Shown: positions 45,240 to 57,059, numbered from the stretch's first letter. The stretch is DNA of 64,000 bases from Strongylocentrotus droebachiensis (GCA_035222895.1 JAVYIG010000092.1:806001-870000); one strand, 5' to 3'. Notes: a model not told the origin generated them from the letters alone. A program made the numbers and translations.

Positions 45240-45370
45240 TGATGCTCATCGAGGCGAGGCTGGAAATCCCTGCCCAGTGTTGATTCATCTCCCCGAGGAG
45301 CTAAATCTGTATTTCCAGAATTGAATTGGCACCATTTCTTGAGGCGACGGTCGGCTCCATGTTCAGACAC
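45240..45370. promoter_or_regulatory. GC-richer patch of unknown role
   Basis: A non-repetitive patch flanked by the tandem repeat and AT-rich sequence. The minus-strand 60-codon frame (45188-45370) has ordinary codon variety but starts inside the repeat, so I do not call it a gene. It might be regulatory. Confidence 0.15.
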
Positions 45371-45379
45371 CCATATGTT

Positions 45380-48140
45380 TTAACACATAGGAGTGTCAAA
45401 CTTAATTAAGCTAGCATTGTTACATATGACAGTTATCACTGTTGGGCCTATGAAGACATGAGATTGGGCCAACCTATGAGTGATGGGTCTAGGAAACGGT
45501 CTGAATTAGTAAGATGAATCTATGGAATACTATCATCTTTTTTGGCATCACCTGAGCCAGGAAACTTACCCATCATAATCCTCAGGTTTCTCCTTCTCCT
45601 GAACATTCGTTTCTCTCACTTAATCCTTCTAAAAAGTATTCCTATTGTTCAAAATTAATGATTCTATTCTAGTCAAAAGATTGCATTCATCCTACATATC
45701 ACCAATACAATATTGATAACTGTTTACTACGAAATGGATCTATATAGAAAAGATATTCCATATCGATGCTGCTCACTTATGCATGAATAAATAAGTGTTC
45801 AGCATTGATTTATTGGATCCAATACATTTTCCTACGCTGACTGGGTTTATGTTGACGTTATTGTCATAGATGATAAATAAATGACAGGACTTTTAATCTC
45901 GATCCCAGGGACGCAATCAACCATGAAACTTGCATGTAACCAGCAAAGGTTTGAATATTTAATAATGTAGACACATCTTGATGAGTCCTAGCCACGCATC
46001 CAGACATATAGGTGTTACCGATCCTTGTTCTATTTATACAGTAGAAGGGTAGACACCATTGGATTGTAATCGGTGATGCCTTGATCTAAAGATGTTTGGC
46101 AAAACATTTGATGACACATATGCTTCAGTCAAGATTGCCCTGTTGCCATTTTCAAACAATAACAGAGTTTAAAATAATAATAAGTACTATACTCATTAAC
46201 TCTGTATGTGCTATGCATAGTCATGTAGAATATAGATCAGTTTAGTCTAGAAAATAACTACAAGTGCCAAATAATTCCTTATTTCAACTCTGGACCTAAC
46301 ACAATGTCTACAAGCTAGTACATCCCTAACCCTATTATTTACCAAGAAAATATAGCCTGGAGCAAATGTCACTGGACAATTATACAATATTCACTTTACA
46401 AAATCCTCATCACTTAGAATTAACCAGAGAAAGTGGTTCTTCACACTCAATTGGTTTAATAAACTACTTATTTGGTGAGGCTGCATACTTTTTCTGAGGG
46501 TTGTGTTATTCAATAGAGATTTTTTACAAGAATACCATTACCATGGAAACATCCCTTTAAGTTTGTTCTAATCCACTAAAAGGGTCAAGTATTACAGATT
46601 ATGTGGATTATCTTGCATCAAGATGAATGGAAGTGGTCTTTGCTATGAATGAGTAGTATTTGATTACAGTAGCCAGGGATTCCAATGAAAGAGTACTTTG
46701 AAAAGATACTTAACCAGTCACACTTATTGTAATATAGAGGAACACTATTATACAGGTGTGTATGAGAAAAGATAAAAAATGAAATTTCATTAAAAAAATA
46801 TATTGGGAATAGGGAAGGGATGACATCATCAACTTGCTCATTTGTATACAGCCTATGTGATACACATCACTGTTTCATGAAATTATATGCAACTTTAAAA
46901 TTTGATAACTTTTCTATTTGTTGTCCAAATTGATGAAACTTTTACCATTTTGTTTGTTCAATTCAACTTGCGAATGGGCCGGATGTGCCCTTTTAATCCT
47001 TCTTCGTGCTGGGATAATAAAAAGAAAATAAGCAATTACCCAATCCAATTATCTCTATTTTCATTTACTCACTTTTTTAAAAGAAGAAAAATAACATCAT
47101 TAGTGCGCCGGATAAGACAGACAGAGAAAGAGATCGAGAGCTGGGAGTTGAGGAGCCATTATTGAAGATCAGAGGGAGGACCTACCACTGACATGCTAAA
47201 TACTGGAACGTGTACGTCAGCATGATCCTCAGACAAATAGCCATGGGTTATGTCAAATTAGCACAAACAAATTGCCAGATATCTTCCCTTTGCCCCCATA
47301 CCCCTTCCCCAATGGACAAAACCAATTAAGCCAGTGCTTTACTGCAGGGCTTGTGGCGTGCTGGAGGACTGGTGCTATTCCTTTGGCTAAATCAGCAAGA
47401 CAGTTAGCCCCCCTGGTGGGATGGGGGAATCAGTGCAGGAATACCAACGACCAAATACAAGTCCCTTGACTGTACAGGATACGCCATGGTAGCATCAGGT
47501 TGATGATGATCATGTACGATAAAATGGCTGTCTATAAAGTCCATACTAGTTGCTTATAATCTAAGTATATATATATCTTGTTCCTTTCCCCTTTTAAGGT
47601 ATGTTCCATACAAGGAAATATTGTAATATTATATAGTTGAAAGAGGTAATAGTAATGTTTGAAGATGATTTTTTTAAACTTCTTCTGAACAGGGAGATAT
47701 TATAGTTTGTTAATTGATTACAGACACTTTTGCCAATGCCATAGGTGATAAAATGGGATAACGTTAAGCCTGAACATCCATATTAGTTGTATCCCTTGTT
47801 CATACAAATCATTGTTAAATTGTAATCAATTAAAAGTGCAATATAGGAAACTATTTCATACATTTCAGCATACCACAAAGTAAGGCGTTTGCTTGATAAC
47901 TAATGTTGAAGCTGATTATATCTCTTGAGAAAAATGATATTTATAATAATGAAGAACAATTCTTAGAAGGGTATATATTTCCAATTTAAGAACTACAGAC
48001 CAGTAGTGATTAACACCTTCTAAAACATGATATGCTTAAAAATCAGGCCTCTCTTCTTTGTGTTCTGTCTGGATATTTTTCAACAATGCCATTTGGAGAA
48101 AAAATGAGAACTCCTAAAATATAGGTAGTCTATCTCTTTA
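45380..48140. other. Non-coding DNA
   Basis: About 2.7 kb without a recognisable gene. A possible short SINE-tail relative lies at 45541-45600. A GC-richer stretch at 47330-47450 carries a 65-codon frame (47272-47469) with no domain. TTACCATGGAAAC near 46539 is an X-box half-site-like word. Confidence 0.4.
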
Positions 48141-48149
48141 ATACATATA

Positions 48150-48410
48150 AATGTGAAATGCTATAACTGTCAGCTAATTGGGGTAGCCAATTTCATCAAT
48201 AATGAGAAGCGAACAACATATTGTTCGTCCATCTTGCCTTGGCAGGCCTCGAAATGGACATCATTAGGCTGGGAATTATTGTTTTGGTGTGTGCCTACTC
48301 GAGCTGTTAATATCCCATTTCCGCTTTATTCTGACACCGAGGCAGCGGCTGGAAATAACGAAGGCATCGTGTTCCGTCTTCCTAATCTAAGCTGACCTCC
48401 ATGGACAGAG
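48150..48410. promoter_or_regulatory. Candidate enhancer with paired inverted motifs
   Basis: AATTGG-GGTAG-CCAATT (48176-48192) and CGAACAA-CATA-TTGTTCG (48210-48227) are perfect short inverted repeats only about 20 bp apart, with TCATCAATAATGAG between them. CAGCTAATTG is homeodomain-like and CCAAT is present. The rest of the patch is GC-richer than its flanks. The frame at 48153-48395 has no domain. Confidence 0.3.
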
Positions 48411-48419
48411 TACATAGGA

Positions 48420-49040
48420 CTTATTAACCCTTAGAATGCCACGGGGGATACTTGACATTTTGAATTTTCTCACCGTACAGTATGCACTTTGAATGTGCCC
48501 TTTTTGTTGGACAAACATATTATAATAATGTCCATTTTGTCGCCACTTCAGCTGCCTGATTGAGTAGTGGCAAGGATGCTCTTTAGCAAAGAAGCTCTCA
48601 TATTTCCTACTTGAAATATTCTAAGAAAAGTTGATTCGCAACAGTAAGAAAAGTTGATTCGCAGTAACAGAGATATATTTTTTTCTTAGTATTCTTTGAT
48701 TTAGGGGAGAAATAGGACATCCACAGTTTCTTAACCCCCCCTCCCCCATAAATGATCCTACCACTCATTACTCTTTAATTTTCAAGTTTTGAATTTAAAG
48801 GGCCTTCGAAGGTGTAACTTCGGTGTTTGTTTTCTTATGGATCATTCAATGTCTTATCCTTCAAATGTTCAATACACATTTAAATGGAGCTAATGTAGTA
48901 TAACAGTGACAGAGCTCAATCAATATTTGCATTGAAAAGCGCATACACTGAACTCCCACACATGCCGAGCTGTGTTTTAGGTCTCCTATTGTATTTGTGC
49001 TATTTTGCAGGGTACCCTATAGCTTTCAATATAAACAGAG
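48420..49040. other. Non-coding DNA
   Basis: AAGAAAAGTTGATTCGCAACAGT/AAGAAAAGTTGATTCGCAGTAAC at 48623-48665 is a two-copy 22-bp tandem repeat. CCCCCCCTCCCCC-like run near 48737. Confidence 0.5.
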
Positions 49041-49056
49041 TAAAAGAAACAAGCTA

Positions 49057-49143
<87 letters not shown>

Positions 49144-49210
49144 GATAGAGAGAGAGATAGAGATAGAGATAGAGATAGAGAGATAAAGAGAGAGTGAGAG
49201 AGAGAGAGCA
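49057..49210. repeat. (GA)n / (GAGATA)n microsatellite
   Basis: A GA dinucleotide run passes into GAGATAGAGATA hexamer arrays at about 49096-49185. Overlapping Arg/Glu/Asp (plus) and Ser/Leu/Ile (minus) frames are translations of it. Confidence 0.92.
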
Positions 49211-49219
49211 ACAGAGTTA

Positions 49220-49840
49220 CAATGCATATATTTAAAAAAAGTCTGTGTCCTCATTTGAAATGCTATTTAGGTTGATAATTTGAATTGTTTTTTTTTAGCA
49301 AATATCTTTTAACAGTACAGCCAAAACTGTTAGACAAAAAAAAGCCTTCATATTATGATGATTGATAAATGCATTTAAATGATAATATACAGATGAAAAT
49401 GAACACAATTTATGGATGGTTATTTCAATTGTATACTGTCACTTCATTAGTGGATATAGAAAGTCTTTCAATATTCATTACAAAAGCTTTTATGGCTTGT
49501 TTTTCAACTGTTCTTAATATCCTTCTGAATGCACGTGTCCCTTACCCTCAGTAAACTTGTAACTATCAGACAGAGTTTAATGTCCATCATGAAAACCTGT
49601 TCATATCTTCAGTTGATTTTCAAAAATTCTGATTGGCACTTGAGGGTGAGCATCCCTAGAGTGTGATTGAAAGTCAAGGGATGTTGCTGGAATCGAGATT
49701 CAGATTCTGTGAACTCAATGATTCACTTAATTAATTTCCAAGAACCATGCTCTTCAAGGAATGTACAGAAATCAAAATGGAATGAAGTCACCAGTGTGCC
49801 TGCCTGCATGAGGTCAACATCAATTATCAAGAAAGAAGAC
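49220..49840. other. Non-coding AT-rich DNA
   Basis: Nothing recognisable; frames at 49369-49554 and 49667-49870 lack domains. Confidence 0.45.
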
Positions 49841-49844
49841 ATCA

Positions 49845-49918
49845 TCTGTTCAGAGCCAGAAGGATGTTAACTCATCTACTCTAGCACAGCATTAATGCCC
49901 TTCTGGCTCCAAAAGGAT
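49845..49918. repeat. Short foldback family A, full copy
   Basis: Left arm AGCCAGAAGGATGTTAACTC (49854-49873); right arm CATTAATGCCCTTCTGGCTC (49890-49909). Spacer about 16 bp. Confidence 0.8.
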
Positions 49919-49919
49919 C

Positions 49920-50660
49920 ACATTAAGTCACAAGAGCATTTTTAAATCCAATCAGTGAATGGCAAATGGGTGTCCTTGCCATTGTGTGATTTACTGTCTG
50001 CTTGATTGAGAAACAGAAGGGATCAAGTACACATATACTTGATGCCTTCTTGCGCTAATATGATCTTTGTATGTGCTCAGGTGCTTACAGTTTACATGAG
50101 GCAAAGTAAAATGCTTAAAGAAATTGCATGAGCTTTCTCTTTTACTGTCTCCACGTACTACCAAGTCTGCAAACATCTGTATAAAGAATGTTTTGTGAGA
50201 AAACTTTTCAATCATTGTGTTTTTTCAACTTACTCATGACAAAAACTTTGTTTATTTATTTGACTTCTTAAGTTTTGAAACGGCTTTGTATTTCAAGAGA
50301 CAAGCTCGTATTTTGAATCATTAAAGTATTAACATTTGAACAGTGTTAAGTGCCTATGAAAAAGAAGGAGTCAATAAAAATCCCAATGTTTTTATTTTAT
50401 CTATATACATGTATATATGTGCATCTTTCTCTCGATCTTCTTCTCCCCCTCTCCCACTTGTTTTTCTCTCTCTCTTTTCTCCATATTACTTTTTCCTTGA
50501 TCTCACTGGAAAAGGAACGTAAACAGAAAATGATAGCTCATTTAAAGTTTGCAAATTAAACCACCTTAATTTGGCTCCGCTAGTTGAGCTAAAAAAAACA
50601 ACATTATTCGTAATAAGAAAAAGCAATAAGTAAACAAGATAGGATTTGAAGAACATACCC
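49920..50660. other. Non-coding DNA
   Basis: A pyrimidine-rich stretch lies at 50425-50490. No gene. Confidence 0.4.
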
Positions 50661-50679
50661 TTTTTGCTACAAAAGAAAA

Positions 50680-50880
50680 GAAGTATCCACTGTATCAGGC
50701 AGCACGTCTGGATTCTCTTCGCAACACGAGGATGCCGTAGCATAATCCTATGTATCATATCCATAATTTGGGTTCCGATAAAGAGTAACAAACGACGCAA
50801 TCTCCTCCTCGGGGATGAGATAATGAGCCAACCGCGTGATGCCGTATAAATTCCAAATTGGATGTTGGTAGCTTGATGAG
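50680..50880 (-). other. GC-richer patch with a weak coding-like frame
   Basis: On the minus strand the frame ending at 50748 reads through NLYGITRLAHYLIPEEEIAS and ends at a TAG. It is more protein-like than its neighbours, but upstream it runs into a Pro/Ile-rich low-complexity segment and no clear acceptor is visible (TCATCAAG near 50872 is weak). It may be a terminal exon, a decayed gene fragment or a regulatory patch; I cannot decide. Confidence 0.2.
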
Positions 50881-50899
50881 GGGGTTGTGGAAGGAGGAG

Positions 50900-51640
50900 G
50901 GATGGTAATAGGAATTGTTTGGTTCTTGATTTGGTGAAGGGGGAGAGGGGTGGGGTTAGGGTGTATAAACAGAGGTGCTATCAATATTCAAAGGTCTTAT
51001 TCTCCACTGTACAAAATGTCTTAGGCACGAGAAATGGCAACAGGTTAATAAACGTAGCACCGGAGAGTAAAGTGTGTATTCCTCTCATACAAAACATGCA
51101 AGTCTCGTTGGTCCATCCATGGTATCTTCTACCAAATCCTTAGGACATATTTAGAAAAGGTATCAAAACTTGATACCAAAATTCCTGTGATAGTTCCTTG
51201 TGTGTGAATTTAATAAGGCTACATCATCAAAAACTTAAAAGATTTAAGCTCATGAATAATACTTTTCCTCAAGAATCAAGCTGTTTGTGCAAGATTTCAC
51301 TCAGGAACTTAACTGATCTTCTTGGTAGGTGGATACCCTGAAAGTCTCATCACATTCTTGCCTTGGATTTTCTTCTCTTGCAAGTTTTCTCTGACAAGGG
51401 AATGAGTATTGCTGTAATGATATCCCTGGATATATAAGGTTAAGTCACAAGGCTTTGAGCAAAGTCACGAATAATCAAAACTTGGAGATGAAGAAAAAGA
51501 TTAATTACTATGATACAACATTTTCTTATCTGTTGAGGTAACTAATACTTGCTGTTGGTGAAGCATGAGTGTATATATACCACATTTAAATCCGTTAATA
51601 GACGGGAGTTTCTGGCATTTAGACGATACTATGCTCTAGG
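50900..51640. other. Non-coding DNA
   Basis: G-rich start (GGGGGAGAGGGGTGGGG near 50939). GGTATCAAAACTTGATACC at 51157-51175 is a small hairpin. No gene. Confidence 0.4.
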
Positions 51641-51649
51641 TCTCCAATC

Positions 51650-51960
51650 AATATTGCATGTTGCGCCGAAGATCGATGACACCATCATCCCATGAAATAA
51701 TCACAATCAGAGCTGTGCAAATCACAAATGCTTTTTCCTCATGAGAATAATCAACTGGGCCAGTGAACCATCGACTATTTCCTACGCGCATAACGGCAAA
51801 CTGCTTTGATCCAGTTTAATCAATCGATGTAGGGTATCGGGAAGTTTGATTGGAAAGCAGTTATCTCTGGGTTATCAATTGGTATGAAGTTTCCCAGAAG
51901 GAGTCTTGCTATCACTAAATGGTGGCTCCCTTCCAGCACCGAGGCGTCTTCTGCTAAGCA
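51650..51960. promoter_or_regulatory. Candidate enhancer with TCF and GATA words
   Basis: CTTTGATC at 51804-51811 matches the TCF/LEF consensus; TTTGATTGG follows near 51846. TTATC GATA-type sites lie at 51861 and 51872, and ATCGAT at 51823. The patch is non-repetitive, GC-mixed and without an open frame. Function is inferred from motif clustering only. Confidence 0.28.
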
Positions 51961-51969
51961 CTATATCAA

Positions 51970-52910
51970 AATGCTTCCTTAGCAACAGATGAAGTTAATC
52001 TTAGCAGAAACTTGACAGGTTAACAGAATCCAAATATCCTTTTCCTTGGGTTTGATGGTTTTTGTCGTTATTCCAAGTCTTCCCCTTTTTAAATCGTGAG
52101 AAGAAACAGTTTGATAACATATTGCATGGACCAGTGGGTATTCCAGCTGAGAACTAATTCTCACCATGTATTTTTTGTTGTATACTAACGGCTCTCTCAT
52201 TCTCTCTCCTCCCTCTTCCAAAGCCTGTTTGCATCGATAAACACAGAGAAACGCACACATAGAGACACAGCGCTTTTAAAGAGCTTCAATACACACAAGC
52301 TCACACACAAAACATGTGCAAGGAAGACTTGTACACACGCCTTTACGCATATGTGGAATATCATCACCCTTTCTCTCTCTCTATCTCTTTCACTCTCTCC
52401 CTTGCTTTCATATTGGTACCCAATTATCATTAGCTCACTATATAGTGGACTCTTTCATTATTCCAAACAGGGGTGGATCTAGTGCTCATCTGCAGTAGCG
52501 AGGGACTAGACTTCATTAAATCCATATTGATTAACTCTCTGCCCTGTATCCCTGGAATTAATTTTAACACCTCATTCTACTCAAATCACATACAGCTAGA
52601 CACTATTTTTTTATCAGCTCCAGATGACGAAATGTGAGTCTAGCTAAAAGAAATTAGTTAAATATCAGATGCCCCTCTTTTAACTAAACCACAACGAACA
52701 CCTACAACCTGTATTCAAGTGGAAAACTCTACAAATACAACGAGAGTGGGGAAATAGTAAAACTTCCCTGGAATTTGTTTACGCCATACAGCCATTTTTT
52801 TTCATCCTCTCTAATATTTGCATTACACTTCAATTTTTCAAGCTGATTAGCTGAAAGAGAATTTCTATATTTTACCAATGTTTTCAATTGATTTATTGTA
52901 TGAACTTCCA
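51970..52910. other. Non-coding DNA
   Basis: A CT-rich stretch at 52368-52405. Antisense open frames at 51979-52430 lack domains. No gene. Confidence 0.4.
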
Positions 52911-52924
52911 GGTATTATAGCCTT

Positions 52925-53174
52925 TGATGAGTAGAGAGGGAAGAGAGGGAAGAGAGAGATAGAGAGAGAGAAAAAAAAGAGAGAGAGAGAAAAAAAAGAG
53001 AGAGAGAGAAAAAGAGAGAGAGAGAGAGAGAGAGCAAGGCACAGAAAAAGAATGAGAAAGAAGAAGAGTGAGGCAGCAGAGAGAGAGAGAGAAAACAAAA
53101 AGAGCAAGAGAGAGAGAGAGATAGAGAGGGGCAGAGGGATAGAGAGAGAGAGATACAAAGAGAGTCACAGAGAG

Positions 53175-53226
<52 letters not shown>
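52925..53226. repeat. 300-bp polypurine / (GA)n tract
   Basis: The plus strand is almost purely purine with GA, GAGAAAAA and GGAAGAGA sub-repeats. Overlapping frames on both strands (52865-53300) are translations of it. Confidence 0.92.
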
Positions 53227-53228
<2 letters not shown>

Positions 53229-53229
53229 G

Positions 53230-53860
53230 AATAGACACAGAGGGAAATGTTGACTCTCTAAATAGAACAAAACAAAGAACACAATAGCTTCACTCTCCAT
53301 TTAAAAAGTGAAAAGACCACTAAAATCAATAGCATAGCTTCCCAAAATAAACTATGAGCAAACCTAAGTGAATTCTTCATCATAAGAGCAATGAGAAAGA
53401 ATAGTGCTATCCAAGAGAAAGTAAATACAAGGTATTGTTGAAATACATGCCATCGATAACAATCATAATAATAATGATAAAACTATCATCTACAGCAAAA
53501 AAAATGAAATACTGAATAAGTATATGAACATTTAACATTTTTGACAAAAAAAGAAAAATTGCCCCCATAATAATGATTGACTGAAAATCTGTACAGCAAA
53601 CAGTCAGTTTCTCTAGTCTCTTTTTAAACAATCATTATTTTTCTTGGCAAGTTCAATAAACTCAAATATCATTGATGCAAGAAAGCTTTTTCCTATTTTT
53701 ATCTGAAAAAGAAAGCTTAGATGTTTTCAAGATCAGCACACTCTATCATAATCAATATCCCATATGGTTCATCTTTTTTCAAGATTGATTCGTCTCTTTC
53801 ACCACAGAAAAAAAAAACTTTAATAAAATCATGATTTATTATATCAGATATCAATAACCT
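53230..53860. other. Non-coding AT-rich DNA
   Basis: No gene or repeat visible. Confidence 0.45.
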
Positions 53861-53862
53861 TT

Positions 53863-53932
53863 ACCCAGAGCCAGAAAGGTATCAACTAATATTGATTTTG
53901 AGAGAGATATATCCTTCTGGCTCTCAACAGAC
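53863..53932. repeat. Short foldback family A, full copy
   Basis: Left arm AGCCAGAAAGGTATCAACTA; right arm ATATCCTTCTGGCTCTCAAC then AGAC. Inverted arms, spacer about 20 bp. Confidence 0.75.
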
Positions 53933-53939
53933 AATTCAG

Positions 53940-55175
53940 TGCTTCAGGGAATGGAATCCCATCATCATTCATCCATAAATAAATTGAATATCATCTTTCA
54001 AGAACAAACAAGTCTCTCATCTTTGCTGCAATAACCTTGGCTATGAAATATCATATATCATATCATATCAAAAATCATTACTTATCTAGGAAAACCATTT
54101 ATTGTAAGCTGATATTACACCTCAAGTTTGATATTGCATTTAGAGATTGCTTTGGCCAAATTACATTTCATATCGCCGCCGTTTTTCTTTTCTTTGAAGA
54201 TGCTTGCTCCATCTCCCAATCTGTGGTATAGGAAATATCTATGACGTGGTTAACCAGTCAGCTTCATCTGTCAAGTAGCGGATCCCCAGGCACTTTATTT
54301 TTAGTCATAACTTGTGGTTATAAATGTGGTTATCAATAATTTAAGCCCTTATGATGAATTGTCACTACATATGATAAATGTATGGCACTGAGATCCATAT
54401 TGAGAGAAAGTTATATACTGGGGGGAAAAGGTAATATCCTTATAAAAGGTACTAAAATGCAGCGCTTATTACTTGCAAACACCCTAAAGTGACCTTTTAA
54501 GTGCATTATTATCACACTTATGTTATGCTGGTACTCTTAAGCAAACGTTCAAATTGATACTATTTATTTAGATAACAGGGAGCTAGTGTTTTAGCTTTAC
54601 GACAAAGAGACATTGAAAAGTTGTCCCTATCTGATATGTTCTCTCTTTATTTCCACAAGTCAAAGAATCATTTATAAAATTGTAATCTTAAAATTTGATC
54701 AAAGATAAGAGGTTGAAAACTTTATGTTTTAGAAGAGGTTAAGTGGCCAAGCCAGAAATGGCAAGATGAGGACATTCAAATGTCACAGACATCATGTCAA
54801 ATTGGCACGCAATTTATTTCAGCGCAAAAGGATCTAATTCTGTCTCCTCTACATCATTTTTGTAGGCTGCTAACACACCTCTTCCATCCCATGGGGGAAT
54901 GTCTAGGTATCAGAGCGCATCAAATGAGCTTCTAATAAATCATCAACAATCTCTACCAGATGGAATGAATGATTAATCATCCAGGCAATTATTGATCATC
55001 CAGGCTATATCTTAAATCAATAAGTATATAGAACACGACCATACCTACATGTATATTTAATGAAAATCAAGGATATAAATATAGTTTTGATATCTCTACA
55101 TTGCGCATCTCTAGTTATACAGAACATTAGGTCTCCTGAGTGCAAGAAAGGCATGAGCTCATTTTCTCTCACATA
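53940..55175. other. Non-coding AT-rich DNA
   Basis: A (TATCA)n pentamer stretch at 54048-54070. CATCCAGGCAATTATTGATCATCCAGGC at 54979-55006 is a short direct repeat. No gene. Confidence 0.45.
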
Positions 55176-55180
55176 AAGTT

Positions 55181-55340
55181 AATAATATAATAATAATAAT
55201 ATTGGATTCTTATATAGCGCACGTATTGACCTTGCAAGGTCCTCAAGGCGCTCCAACATTACCCGGCTATGCTTGGCTGCCGATTTCGACGCTCACAGCA
55301 TTTTAAGGAATTCCTTCCTACCGGTACCCATTTAACACCT
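55181..55340 (-). mobile_element. SINE/LINE-tail fragment, minus orientation
   Basis: On the minus strand: GGTGTTAAATGGGTACCGGT, then AGGAAGGAATTCC, a CG-rich body (GCTGTGAGCGTCG, GGCGCCTTG-like words), then GTGCGCTATATAAGAATCC and an ATTATTATT tail. The front half matches the SINE core; the back half matches the tail type at 38340-38398. Confidence 0.7.
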
Positions 55341-55424
55341 TTCTAGCTTTCAAGAGACGATTCTGTCCATTCAAATCCAGAAGGACATTAGCTTTAGTAA
55401 CCATCCTTCTGGTTCTAAAGATAT
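55332..55424. repeat. Short foldback family A, one half copy plus one full copy
   Basis: TTAACACCTTTCTAGCTTTC at 55332 is a right arm alone (abutting the SINE end). ATCCAGAAGGACATTAGC and ACCATCCTTCTGGTTCTA (55375-55417) are a complete inverted pair. Confidence 0.6.
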
Positions 55425-55429
55425 GAGTA

Positions 55430-56360
55430 GTAATTTGTCACAAGTAAAATCTTTAGGAATATATAATTTGACAGCCTTTGTGAAACCACACCTAATACCG
55501 ATATGGATTCTTTTGTGTATTGGGTAGTCTAACAAACAAACATTTGTATAAATGGAGCAGACTAAACAACTGAAACAACATACTTTGCAATAACATAATA
55601 AGATACCTCTCTAAAGGAGATCTGTCAATCAAATCCGTAGATCAACAGATTCAAGTAACCAATAAGTTTGATAATCCAATTATTATCAGCCTAATGAGAA
55701 GTATGTCTCAATCAATGGGACAAAAACAATGCCGGCAGCTGATATCCTTGGTACATCTATTTTGTCAAGAGAGGGAGACATGCCGTAAGGATTCTAGTAC
55801 TGGCTTGATTGATAGAAATGTCACTGTCCCAATCACAAATGAAAACCTTTGTGGAAGCTTGTGTATCATATGGTTCAGATGGTTTATTTCAAGAAATTTT
55901 CATTGTATGCATTAACCAAAATGGATTTATGAAGTATACTCTTCAAAAAGCCACAACCATGGAGCAGATACTAGAATAACCATAGCAAGAAGAAATTTTT
56001 ACAGATTTTCAATTGTGCAATCTTGGCAGGGTTAATTAAACTATTAATTCAGCATTACTGAATTATTCACTGTCAATAAAAAATTAAATATCATTTTTGA
56101 ATCTGGGAATCATATAATTAAATTTCTGAATTCTCAAAAAGACATACCAGAATATAGAGTTTATTAAATCAGAGAGCTTTTAACCATTTGTCAAAACCGT
56201 ACTGTTAATATTAAACTCATGTGCTCTGATGCCAAGAGATGTGAATAATTTCTTTGTGTTGTATTCCAAATTCTTTAGTAATTCTAATCTAAAAACCTAA
56301 AAATGCAGTTAACAAAAGTTTTTTTATCTAGAAACTGTTATATGAATAAGACAAATGTTT
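55430..56360. other. Non-coding AT-rich DNA
   Basis: The frame at 55694-55915 has no domain. No repeat structure visible. Confidence 0.45.
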
Positions 56361-56395
56361 CAACCTGTTGAATACAAAGCCTGAGATAACTCAAA
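56361..56395. repeat. Fragment of a dispersed repeat shared with 7868-7902
   Basis: AACCTGTTGAATACAAAGCC then TGAGATAACTCA; see the partner near the left of the window. Confidence 0.55.
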
Positions 56396-56499
56396 CAGGA
56401 GTCCATGAAAAATTGTGTGATGTAACAATATCAAATCATATCCATTGGGTTATAATCTAGATCACAATAATTTGAGAAATTAAACAAGACTTGTATTCA

Positions 56500-56580
56500 T
56501 TAACCCATTGCCTACTAGAACCGGTCCGTTCCTGTATTAAGTCTACAGGAAAAGGAACAATCCGGTAGTCAAGAGGGTAA
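56500..56580. repeat. Short foldback family B copy (81 bp)
   Basis: TTAACCCATTGCCTACTAGA at the left and, inverted, the complement of CCGGTAGTCAAGAGGGTAA at the right. The centre CCTGTATTAAGTCTACAGGA forms its own small hairpin. Confidence 0.72.
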
Positions 56581-56748
56581 TTCATGAAAGTAAGAATGAA
56601 GTCATAAAACAAGTCTACCATCAAACCAAAGAAGATTGCAGAAATAAATGAAAGTATAAAAACACAACAAGTCTGTTGAGAGAAGAAAGCCAGAAGAAAG
56701 AAAATTCTATGTCAGATAAATGCATGGGTTGATACTCCCATGTAAATA

Positions 56749-57050
56749 CAGGGGGGTGTTTCATAAAGCTGTTTGTAAAATTACGCATGACTTTACGATT
56801 GACTTGTATATGAATTGCCAGTTAGGATGCCCAATTTTTTTCTGATATTTCCATTAACCTCCATTTATGGCAAAAAATATACTTTGCATTAAAAATGTTT
56901 GTTGTCATTAGAATGTTAATCTACATCTGCACAGTTCAACTTTAGTTGATGCAGTTAATAATAATTGAGCATCCCATTTGGCTTTTCATATACAAGTCGT
57001 TCGTAAAGTCATGCGTAACTTTACAAACAGCTTTATGAAACACCCCCCTG
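56749..57050. mobile_element. Foldback MITE with about 70-bp near-perfect terminal inverted repeats
   Basis: The left arm begins CAGGGGGGTGTTTCATAAAG and continues CTGTTTGTAAAATTACGCAT and GACTTTACGATTGACTTGTA. The right arm (56983-57050) is its inverse with about five differences over 70 bp. The interior is AT-rich and non-coding. High arm identity suggests a recent insertion or gene conversion. The frame at 56978-57244 starts inside the arm and is not a gene. Confidence 0.9.
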
Positions 57051-57059
57051 GATACATAG

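Noticed and set aside
52865-53300. Overlapping 97-135 codon frames on the minus strand
   Set aside because: All derive from a (GA)n tract, as shown by Ser/Leu repetition and simultaneous openness of three frames.
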